A DNA stretch of 64,000 nt from NCBI GenBank assembly GCA_963777915.1, contig CAVZSH010000003.1:248001-312000 (forward strand), read 5' to 3'. This document shows, piece by piece, positions 57,586 through 64,000 of this stretch (the first letter of the stretch is position 1; each line of letters starts with the position of its first letter). This DNA comes from CAVUPF01 sp963777915. Lineage in GTDB: Bacteria > Actinomycetota > Thermoleophilia > Solirubrobacterales > 70-9. The position numbers and the translations under genes are program-made. The notes beneath the pieces are model-generated. The model saw nothing but the letters and a program-made list of their open reading frames with translations, had not been told where the DNA came from and searched no databases.

Positions 57586-57823
57586 TCACTCTCCTCCTAG
57601 CAGCGGCAGGTACTTCGGCCGCATCCTCATTGCGTGGATCGCCAGCTCCGAGTTGTCCTCCCGAACGATCGTGACGACCTCCAACAGGTCGGCGTCGCGG
57701 GGCCGGCCCCAGATACAGGCGGGTGTCGTCGGCTTGTTTGTCGATGCTCATCGCGTTGTCTACCGCGTGTTCGATGTCCCCGTCGGCGATTCCGTGCCTG
57801 CGTGCCGACGGGTGGATCTCCAC
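57586..57823 (-). pseudogene. Frameshifted toxin gene upstream of RHH antitoxin
   Basis: The first frame from GTG 57823 gives ARRHGIADGDIEHAVDNAMSIDKQADDTRLYLGPAP. The continuation DADLLEVVTIVREDNSELAIHAMRMRPKYLPLLGGE lies one base out of phase, ending at 57586 on the antitoxin start. Joined, it is a typical small toxin of the kind paired with GYDL-type antitoxins. A single-base indel in GCCCCGCGACGCC (about 57697-57709) inactivates it. Confidence 0.8.
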
Positions 57824-57961
57824 CGCGACGGCTCAAAGAAGCCGCCGTAGTCGAGCAGGTAGGAGAGGTCGACGTCGGCAGTTACGCCATCCTCGAAGCA
57901 GATCGTGGACGATGTAGCTCTTTGTAGGAGTGGCCTCGACTAGAAGTGGCGTGCTACGCAT
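57823..57961 (-). pseudogene. DUF2442-like fragment with frameshift
   Basis: ATG 57961 begins MRSTPLLVEATPTKSYIVHDL. In the next frame FEDGVTADVDLSYLLDYGGFFEPSR follows, the DUF2442 core (LRFEDG...VDLS.LL..G.FFEPL). It stops short of the WPNGADI segment and runs straight into the start of the broken toxin gene. Truncated and shifted, so not functional. Confidence 0.65.
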
Positions 57962-57977
57962 CGCTGCCGAGGCGATC

Positions 57978-58244
57978 TCAAGCCGGGGCCCGGTCGACCC
58001 GCTCGGTGACCCACAGATGCAGCGTCTCGGGCGCGATGTCAGCGCCGTTAGGCCAGACGATCGTGCCGAGCTCCTCGTCCAGCGCGACTCGGGCGAAATA
58101 GGCGGGGTCCTCGAGTGGGGTGAAAACGCCGCGCCAAGACTCGGCACTGAAATCCAGCTCGCCCTCGGCGCCATCCTCAAAGCGGAGGTGGAGGCGATGG
58201 CCCCCCATGGGCTTTACCTCGGTGACATGGACGATCGCGGCCAT
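57978..58244 (-). CDS. DUF2442 family protein
   Basis: A complete 88-residue DUF2442 protein from ATG 58244: HVTEVKPMGGHRLHLRFEDGAEGELDFSAESWRGVFTPLEDPAYFARVALDEELGTIVWPNGADIAPETL. It begins 10 bases after the stop of a DUF4160 gene, the usual partner order for these toxin-antitoxin-like pairs. The partner carries a nonsense codon, so this gene may be an orphan antitoxin or anti-partner. Confidence 0.87.
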   Translation of the reverse strand: MAAIVHVTEVKPMGGHRLHLRFEDGAEGELDFSAESWRGVFTPLEDPAYFARVALDEELGTIVWPNGADIAPETLHLWVTERVDRAPA

Positions 58245-58254
58245 GAGTCGGATG

Positions 58255-58515
58255 CTAGGGCAAAGGTGGTATCTCTTCCAGAGGATCTTCGACCCGGGCG
58301 AGCTCCCAATTCGCGGTCAACTCGTCGCGGTGCGTCTCGGCCCATTCGCGGGCTAGGCGCAAGGCGCGCTTGGGGACGGAGCCGCCCAACACCTCCAGCG
58401 TTTGGATCGAGATCGACGCATCGTGCTCTGCGTAGCGGATGTGGAAGTGCGGGGCGCCGTGCTCTTTGTATTACATCGTGATGACGATCCCGTAGAAGCT
58501 GCTTATGCGGGGCAT
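58255..58515 (-). pseudogene. DUF4160 gene with premature TAA
   Basis: From ATG 58515 the frame reads MPRISSFYGIVITM, then TAA (58471-58473), then YKEHGAPHFHIRYAEHDASISIQTLEVLGGSVPKRALRLAREWAETHRDELTANWELA to the normal stop at 58255. DUF4160 proteins have an aromatic residue at the TAA position (M-Y/F-x-x-(D/E)H-x-PHFH), so a one-base change (TAC to TAA) explains it. No shift is present. Intact partner DUF2442 follows. Confidence 0.85.
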
Positions 58516-58581
58516 CAGTGCATCCTCCCATCGGAGCTCTGATTGAGAGTGGTTCGCAGGTCTTCGTCAGCGCTCTGGCGA

Positions 58582-58618
58582 GCATGTTGGTCATCGCCCA
58601 GCAGGCGACCAACACGCG
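58582..58618. repeat. Dispersed hairpin repeat, copy 2
   Basis: TGTTGGTC (58585-58592) and GACCAACA (58607-58614) pair perfectly around 14 bases. Compared with copy 1 at 36205, C-G in the stem has become T-A on both sides, and an outer A-C mismatch flanked by two G-C pairs is the same. It lies 70 bases upstream of the DUF4160 start. No other feature is visible in 58516-58801. Confidence 0.75.
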
Positions 58619-58801
58619 CAGACAGGCGAGCGCAGGGACGGGGAGAGGTCACGGTGGATTGGGCGAAAACCGCCCGCGTGGCGGGTCACCCCCGAGCTCG
58701 GCGGCCAGATCCGCACGATCTGCGCTGGGCGCTTGGCGGTGTGGTCGATCACCACAGCTTCGCCGGTCCCCTTCGGCTTCTTCTAACGGAGGTGCGAGAA
58801 G

Positions 58802-61800
58802 ATGTCGCGCATGGGTGGAGTGGCGATCGTCGTGTTCAGCGATCTGGTCGATTCGACTGCGCTGTTGGCGCGGCTCGGCGACGACCGGATGGAGGAGGTA
58901 CGCCGGGCCCATATGGAGGACGTGACCGTCGCGGTCACCGCCGCCGGCGGACGGGTGATCAAGACGCTCGGCGACGGGGCGATGGCGAGCTTCGAGAGCG
59001 CCCTGGGTGCCCTGCGCGCGGCGGCGGGGATTCAGTCGGCTGTCGAGCGACTGGACGCAGCGCAGGGCGGGATCGGGATCGCGGCGCGAGTTGGGATCGC
59101 TGCCGGCGAGCCGATCCCCGACGGAGACGACCTCCACGGGATGACCGTGGTGATCGCGAGCCGCCTGTCATCTGCGGCAGAGACCGGGGAGGTGCTCGTT
59201 CAGGAGTTGGTGCAAGGGTTGGTCGCATCGCGGGACGGGGTTGCGCTGGAGGCGGCCCGGGACTATGAGCTGAAGGGCGTGGACGCATCGGTGCGGGCCG
59301 CGAGGCTGCGCTGGCGCGAGCTGGCAGCGAAGGCTCCGAGCAATGCAGGCGCCGCACCCGTCGAGCCCGATGGCGGCGGTTCGGTCGGGGTCTCCTTGGG
59401 AGATTCTTCCAAGCCGGGGAACGGCAGCGCCTTCCCCGACGGTATTCGGCTGCCACCGATCCTCGCGGCTTATGCGGAGGAGCCGCTGATCGGCCGCGAC
59501 CGCGAGATCGGCATGTTGCGCGAGGCGACGGCCCCGCGCCCAGGCCGGCGGGCGGTGCTGGTGCTGGGTGAACCGGGAATCGGCAAGACGCGCCACGCTG
59601 CGGCGGCCGCTACTGAGGCACACGCGCAGGGCGCGGTGGTGGTGCTGGCACGTTGCCCCCCGGAGGCGGTGATCGCCTTCGAGCCGTGGGTGCGTGCGAT
59701 CGGTGAGCTGGCGCTCGCTGGAGACGATGCCTGGCGTGCGAGGCTGGCGGAGGCGGCAGGACCGGAGCTCTCAGCGCTGGTGCCTCAAATCCGCGAGCAC
59801 GCATCAGTCGCCGACCAAGCCGGCGCCGGGGAGATGGTGGCGGCCGAGGGCGCCCGCTACCGACTGCTACATGGCATCAGCGCCGCCCTGAGCTGCGCTG
59901 CCGGCAACGCGCCGCTGCACGTGGTGCTCGACGACGCCCATTGGTGTGACCCGGCCTCAGCGCAGGCGCTCGGACACCTCCTCGACAGCGCGCCAGAACA
60001 GACGGTCCTTGTGGTGACCGCGCGCGATCGCGAGATGGCGCGCGGACATCCGGTCTCCCGCGTTCTCTCGGAACTGCGCCGCACTCGTGACCTCAGCGAG
60101 CTGCACCTTGAGGGCCTTGACGCACCGGGAATGGCGGCGCTGGTCGGAGCACAGGTCGGGCGGGCAATCACACCCCGGCTTGCGGCACGGCTCCAGTCCC
60201 GCACCTCGGGCAACCCGTTCTTCGCGGCGGAGCTAGCGCGCGACCTCGACGAGCTGGGAGCACTGCGCGAGGGGGAGGCTCTCGAGCAGGCGCCGGTGCC
60301 CGACGCGGTCGGTGATCTGGTCGAGGAGCGACTGGCGCGTCTGGACCCAGACACCGAGAAGCTGCTGGGCGCGGTCGCGGCGATCGGCCCTTCGGCCCCG
60401 GTTGCCCTCGCGGCAAAGGTCGCGGGACTCGAGCGAGAGGAGGCGGATCGCGCGGTGGCAGAGGCGCTCTCGGAGCGACTCGTCGACGACGTGGCCACCA
60501 CGCAGCCCACTATCGCCTTCCCACACGCGCTCGTGCGCGAGGCCCTGAGCGCCGGCAGCGGCGATGCGGCCCGCGCCCGCCTGCATCTCTCGATAGCCCG
60601 CGCGCTGGAGGAGGAGCCCGATGCCGAGCCGGCCGAGTTGGCCCGCCACTTCGGCCTGGCGGTGGCCGTGGCAGGGCCGGAGCCCGCAATCGCGGCCTAC
60701 CGAGCGGCGGCTGTAACGGCCGCCGCGGCGCACGACCACGAGCAGGCAGCCTCCCACCTGCGCAGCACGCTCGCCCTGCTGTCAGACGGCGATCAGGCGG
60801 CGCGGGCCCCGGTGCTGCTCGAGCTTGGCGAGCAGGAGCTGCTCGCCGCAGACCTGGTCCGTGCCCGAGATGCTTTTCGTGGAGCCATTGAGGCCGCGCG
60901 GGAGACCGAGGACGCGGGCATGCTCGCCCGTGCGGCTCTCGGTTTCGCCGGCGGCGACATCGGCTTCGGCTGGGAAGCCGAGACCGACAATGCCTCAACG
61001 GTGCTGCTCTTGCGCGAGGGCCTCGCCGCGCTCGGCGAGGACGAGCCGCGGCTCGCTCTGCAGATGACCTGCCGGCTTGCCTACGCTCTGGTGTTCACCG
61101 ACGACGACGAGCTGATGGGAGGCTTGGCGCGCCGAGCCGAGGAACTCGGCAAGCGCCTCGGCGACGCCGAAGCCCAGGTGCTGGCTCGGTTCGCGGGGAT
61201 GACCACGACGTTTTCCCGCAGCACCGAGCCACTCGGCGTTCTCGATCGATTCGAGCAGTCCCTCGAGATGGTCGACCTTGCGGAGGGCTGTGGCCGTGAG
61301 GATCTGCTGTTTCGCTGCGTGCAGTGGTCGGCAGCCGTCTACTACACGTTGCGCCGCATACCGGAGTGCGACGCAGCGATCGAGCGAGGCGGGAAGATCG
61401 CGGCTCGCCTGGGCAGTCCCCGCTTCGCCTGGGAGGTCGACCTCAATCGCGGCCAGCGACTGATCCAAAACGGCGATCGTGAGGGAGGGGAGGTGCTGAT
61501 CCGCCGTGCAGGGGCGATCTTGCGACGCTTGCGCCCAGATATACAAATGACCGTCGAGCTCACGGGTATGGCGCTGAGCGTATGGCTGTATGACAGTGAG
61601 ACGGGGAGGAGCCGAACGGTTTATGAGGCGATGGACACCGTTGCGCCGACCGGTTATACGTCGGCCACCGCCGCGCTAGGGGCGGCAACCGACGGCGATC
61701 ACGAGGCAGCCGCCAGCCGGTTGACGAGCATGCTGGCCGGAGACCTCACCCCGTTGCGTCGTCCCGACGGGCACGTGCCGGCCGTCGTGTGCGTCCTGGC

Positions 61801-62683
61801 GCTGACCGCGACGCTGGTCGGCGACCGCGCAGCAGGCGCACGGCTGCGCGAGCTGCTCGAGCCGCTGCGCCCGTACCTGATCCAGCCGGCGCCGGCCGTC
61901 AGCTTCGGCCACCTGCCGGAGTGGCATATCGGTCGGCTTGAGCTGCTGGCGGGCCGGCCCGAGGCCGCCGTCGAGGAGCTGCGCGAGGCGGTCCGGCAGG
62001 CCGACGAACTCGATCTCCCGTGGCTGAGCGGATGGGTGCGGGTGGATCTAGCCACCGCTCTTCATCGCCGGCAGGGTCCCGGCGATCCCGAGGAGGCGCG
62101 GGCGCTGCTTGCCGCCGGCGAGTCGATCGCCGATCACAGTGGCCTCGGCTGGATCAAAAACCGGGTTGGCCTGGCTCGCGCCGAGCTGGACGGCGCCGAG
62201 CCGTCCGCCACCGTGCAGGAAGCCGAGCGCTCGCGGCCGATCCGTGCCATCGCTGCCCGTGCCCGCCGGCGCACGCTCGCCGCCACCGTGCGCGGCCTCG
62301 ACGACGCGCCACTGGAGCGCCGCTTCGCAGAGCCGCGGCGCCAGCGTGCGCTGCTGCGCGCGATGGCCCGCGGCTTTCAGCCCGCCCAGGCAGGCGGCTT
62401 CTGCGGGGTCATCGCCTACGAGCTGGAGCCCTTCGCGATCGAGCTGCCGCCCGACGCCCCCTGGCGCTGGGCGATCGAGGTGGATTCCGGCACCGGCCAC
62501 GCCCGGCTGCTCGAGCCCGCACCGCTGGACGCCGAGGTGACAATCCACTTCGGCCTTGCCGAGTGGGTGCGAGTGGTCGCGGGAGTGCAAGACGCCCTCA
62601 CCACGATGGTCGCCGGTCGCTGTAGCGTCGAGGGTGACGTCACCCTCGCCGTGCGCCTGGAGGCGATGTTCGGGGCCCGGTGA
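58802..62683 (+). CDS. Cyclase-homology / AAA ATPase / TPR / SCP2 multidomain regulator
   Basis: ATG 58802 follows GGAGG at 9 bases. Residues 1-175 form a class III nucleotidyl cyclase domain with metal aspartates D14 (FSDLVDST) and D58 (KTLGDGAMASF). The usual transition-state Asn is replaced in VVIASRLSSAAETGE, so activity is uncertain. Residues 225-520 are a MalT-like AAA ATPase with Walker A GEPGIGKT (256-263) and Walker B VVLDDAHW (374-381). Residues about 560-1150 are helical TPR-type repeats. The last 120 residues, with HARLLEPAPLDAEVTIHFGLAEWVRVVAG and VEGDVTLAVRLEAMF, match a sterol-carrier SCP2 domain. There is no DNA-binding domain. Probably a cytoplasmic sensor that couples lipid-like ligand binding to ATPase state. 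Confidence 0.88.
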   Translation: MSRMGGVAIVVFSDLVDSTALLARLGDDRMEEVRRAHMEDVTVAVTAAGGRVIKTLGDGAMASFESALGALRAAAGIQSAVERLDAAQGGIGIAARVGIAAGEPIPDGDDLHGMTVVIASRLSSAAETGEVLVQELVQGLVASRDGVALEAARDYELKGVDASVRAARLRWRELAAKAPSNAGAAPVEPDGGGSVGVSLGDSSKPGNGSAFPDGIRLPPILAAYAEEPLIGRDREIGMLREATAPRPGRRAVLVLGEPGIGKTRHAAAAATEAHAQGAVVVLARCPPEAVIAFEPWVRAIGELALAGDDAWRARLAEAAGPELSALVPQIREHASVADQAGAGEMVAAEGARYRLLHGISAALSCAAGNAPLHVVLDDAHWCDPASAQALGHLLDSAPEQTVLVVTARDREMARGHPVSRVLSELRRTRDLSELHLEGLDAPGMAALVGAQVGRAITPRLAARLQSRTSGNPFFAAELARDLDELGALREGEALEQAPVPDAVGDLVEERLARLDPDTEKLLGAVAAIGPSAPVALAAKVAGLEREEADRAVAEALSERLVDDVATTQPTIAFPHALVREALSAGSGDAARARLHLSIARALEEEPDAEPAELARHFGLAVAVAGPEPAIAAYRAAAVTAAAAHDHEQAASHLRSTLALLSDGDQAARAPVLLELGEQELLAADLVRARDAFRGAIEAARETEDAGMLARAALGFAGGDIGFGWEAETDNASTVLLLREGLAALGEDEPRLALQMTCRLAYALVFTDDDELMGGLARRAEELGKRLGDAEAQVLARFAGMTTTFSRSTEPLGVLDRFEQSLEMVDLAEGCGREDLLFRCVQWSAAVYYTLRRIPECDAAIERGGKIAARLGSPRFAWEVDLNRGQRLIQNGDREGGEVLIRRAGAILRRLRPDIQMTVELTGMALSVWLYDSETGRSRTVYEAMDTVAPTGYTSATAALGAATDGDHEAAASRLTSMLAGDLTPLRRPDGHVPAVVCVLALTATLVGDRAAGARLRELLEPLRPYLIQPAPAVSFGHLPEWHIGRLELLAGRPEAAVEELREAVRQADELDLPWLSGWVRVDLATALHRRQGPGDPEEARALLAAGESIADHSGLGWIKNRVGLARAELDGAEPSATVQEAERSRPIRAIAARARRRTLAATVRGLDDAPLERRFAEPRRQRALLRAMARGFQPAQAGGFCGVIAYELEPFAIELPPDAPWRWAIEVDSGTGHARLLEPAPLDAEVTIHFGLAEWVRVVAGVQDALTTMVAGRCSVEGDVTLAVRLEAMFGAR

Positions 62684-62762
62684 GGACCGGCGGACATCAG
62701 CGCCGGTTGAAATCCCCACCCGCTTGCCCGTTAGCCAGGTGGAACCGCCGAGTCGCAGAGGA

Positions 62763-63039
62763 CTACGAGTTCACGTAGCGCCTCGCGGCCTCGCGGGCGA
62801 GGTCGCTGACCGAGCGTCCTTCCTGCTGGGGCGCTCCTGCGCCGCCCGGTAGAGGTCCGGCGTGGCGCGGAAGCTCATGCGAGGGGAGCGCCGTGTCCGG
62901 CAAGCGAAGGACGACCGACCCGGCGCCGCATGGCCTTCGACAGGTCGTAGCCGTGCTCGGCCTCGAGAGCGCCCTGGGTTTCGGCTGCCTGGAACGCCCT
63001 AGCGACGGAGTCACGGGGCGGGTAGTTCAGGATTTCCAA
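62763..63039 (-). pseudogene. Frameshifted ribbon-helix-helix antitoxin
   Basis: Three pieces in three frames rebuild one antitoxin: FQAAETQGALEAEHGYDLSKAMRRRVGRPSLAG, then SFRATPDLYRAAQER, then QEGRSVSDLAREAARRYVNS ending at 62763. The GYDLSKA.RR.VGRPSL linker and SVSDLAREA.RRYV helix are typical of actinobacterial RHH antitoxins. At least two indels are needed. The start is approximate (TTG 63039). Confidence 0.72.
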
Positions 63040-63052
63040 GGCGTAGGCACCA

Positions 63053-63586
63053 TCACCGAAGCTCGACACCGTGACGAAGGAGCCAGGTGCGTGTACTCTC
63101 GACCAGGCCCGGGAGCGCTTCGCGCAGACGCTCGACGGCATCGCGAACTTCCTCAGCGTCAACGTCCGGAGAGGCGTGCTCAAGCCGGCCCTCGAGGATG
63201 TAGACCTCATTCAGAAGCACGGCTTGATCCTTTGTGAGGCCGCCATCCGCGACAAGTGCCTCGACGGTCTGCGCGGCATGGGGGCGACGATGGGGCAGCA
63301 GGCCGATCAGGCGCGAGCCGGCGCTCGCTTTAAGGACCTCGACGTAGGCGTTCAGCACCGCGGAGTGGTCACCGGTAACGACCATCGTGCGGTTGGCGTC
63401 GTGGGGCTCAGAAGATTCGAAGGCGCGGCGCCACTCGACGGGATCGAGCCGACCGCCGAATTCCTCGGCGATCGCCAGGTCGAGCGCCCTGCGGTGCTTG
63501 TTGATCGTCTCGAAGAAGCGCGCCAGGCGGGCCTGCTCGGCCTGGAGGGCCTTTTGATCGATCTTGGGTCGCGGATCTTCACTCAC
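63053..63586 (-). CDS. Helical protein coupled to nucleotidyltransferase (possible toxin-antitoxin partner)
   Basis: GTG 63586 overlaps the end of the upstream nucleotidyltransferase gene by 8 bases. The 177-residue product is helical (LQAEQARLARFFETINKHRRALDLAIAEEFGGRLDPVEWRRAFES) and soluble. RLIGLLPH has the R-x6-H spacing seen in HEPN ribonucleases, but the rest does not clearly match HEPN proteins. Pairing with a MNT-type nucleotidyltransferase suggests a toxin-antitoxin or housekeeping pair. Family not recognised. Confidence 0.6.
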   Translation of the reverse strand: MSEDPRPKIDQKALQAEQARLARFFETINKHRRALDLAIAEEFGGRLDPVEWRRAFESSEPHDANRTMVVTGDHSAVLNAYVEVLKASAGSRLIGLLPHRRPHAAQTVEALVADGGLTKDQAVLLNEVYILEGRLEHASPDVDAEEVRDAVERLREALPGLVESTRTWLLRHGVELR

Positions 63587-64000
63587 CGGTCAGCTCCGCG
63601 ATCGCGCGAATCGCAGCGGCCATCTGGCGGCGGTGGGCGCGCTGAGCGCGGGCGCGGATCGCGCGGCGCCGCTCACACAGCTGCGACCACTGGCCGTCGC
63701 GGTCGACGAGGACGCGGCCCTCGTCGAGGACGCGGTCGAGAAGGAGCGGCGCGTTTTCTTCGACCCGGGCAAGATGCGCAACATCGACCCGACGGTCGCC
63801 GACCCGCTCTAGACGGGCGGCCAAGTCGAGCCCTGCGAGGAGGCGGTCGTCGGCGAGCGAGACCAGCAGGTCCAGGTCGGAGTCCGAGTCCTCGTCGCCG
63901 CGCGCCAGCGAGCCGTAGAGCACGGCGAGGCGGACGCCACGCTCGGTGCGTAGCTCTCCGCGGAGCCGGAAGAGCAGCTGCCAGTGGGTGCGCAGGTAAC
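63579..64000 (-). CDS. MNT-type nucleotidyltransferase, 5' end outside window
   Basis: The frame is open to the right edge, so the start is missing. HWQLLFRLRGELRTERGVRLAVLYGSLARGDEDSDSDLDLLVSLAD has the nucleotidyltransferase active site: GS, then D-x-D (SDLDLL). RRVDVAHLARVEENAPLLLDRVLDEGRVLVDRDG follows, as in MntA-type minimal nucleotidyltransferases. In MntA/HepT pairs this protein AMPylates and silences the toxin. The gene downstream is coupled. A C-terminal helical extension (RRRAIRARAQRAHRRQMAAAI) is longer than in minimal forms. Confidence 0.8.
   Translation of the reverse strand, partial: YLRTHWQLLFRLRGELRTERGVRLAVLYGSLARGDEDSDSDLDLLVSLADDRLLAGLDLAARLERVGDRRVDVAHLARVEENAPLLLDRVLDEGRVLVDRDGQWSQLCERRRAIRARAQRAHRRQMAAAIRAIAELTGE

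Noticed and set aside
1..64000. CRISPR arrays, rRNA and tRNA genes
   Set aside because: No regularly spaced repeats, rRNA signatures or cloverleaf-type sequences were found on reading either strand.

Overview
The window is high-GC actinobacterial DNA, most likely from the class Thermoleophilia (Solirubrobacterales-like). I base this on the very high GC, frequent GTG/TTG starts, a HemQ-type chlorite-dismutase-fold protein, a DUF2600 terpene-synthase-like gene, an MMPL exporter, and above all a 16.5-kb block of very large secreted beta-rich proteins with the ACPNA..RQQTG..LPDCRAYELVSP style of sequence. The genus cannot be fixed from the sequence alone. Several genes carry single-base frame breaks, two of them at six-base G/C homopolymers, so some breaks may be assembly errors and others real decay.

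Bases 1-18.6 kb are mostly housekeeping. A partial lipoprotein and an aldehyde dehydrogenase are followed by a SAM-I (S-box) riboswitch in front of metH. A glycosyltransferase/flippase-like fusion and a membrane protein follow on the minus strand. Then come a HemQ-like protein with a small zinc-motif protein, and a compact redox/Fe-S set (FprA-like reductase, BolA, monothiol glutaredoxin, convergent ErpA). A 1.3-kb IS1-type element with terminal inverted repeats and a near-perfect 8-bp target duplication sits 28 bp upstream of erpA. It carries a DUF2335 membrane protein and an unknown protein next to a broken transposase. DegV, an envelope/stress trio (DUF4235-like, holin-X, DUF3618), and a TetR-nitrilase pair with a 22-bp operator palindrome follow.

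Bases 18.7-27.2 kb hold an SDR and an acyl-CoA catabolic cluster: enoyl-CoA hydratase, carboxyltransferase (PccB-like), beta-keto acid cleavage enzyme, CaiB-type CoA transferase and a MerR regulator in one coupled minus-strand operon, facing two acyl-CoA dehydrogenases. The second dehydrogenase has no ATG/GTG/TTG start.

Bases 27.2-37.3 kb are accessory: an integrase stump, a DUF2600 gene coupled to a decayed cis-prenyltransferase, a TetR effector domain without its DNA-binding half but with a palindrome upstream, an MMPL exporter with secreted partners, an antitoxin/nucleotidyltransferase pair with a nonsense codon, DUF3892 and a surface protein.

Bases 37.4-53.8 kb are a single-direction series of five giant secreted proteins. 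Four of them are joined by 4-base stop/start overlaps. Three carry a conserved hairpin inside the coding sequence just before the signal peptide, with base changes that keep the stem, and four end in Lys/Arg/His-rich tails.

Bases 53.8-64 kb hold a likely intact toxin-antitoxin pair, a tandem double-TetR fusion, a graveyard of broken toxin-antitoxin genes, a 1293-residue cyclase-AAA-TPR-SCP2 fusion, another broken antitoxin and a nucleotidyltransferase pair cut by the right edge. A second dispersed hairpin repeat lies about 70-80 bp upstream of two unrelated broken toxin-antitoxin operons (36.2 and 58.6 kb).
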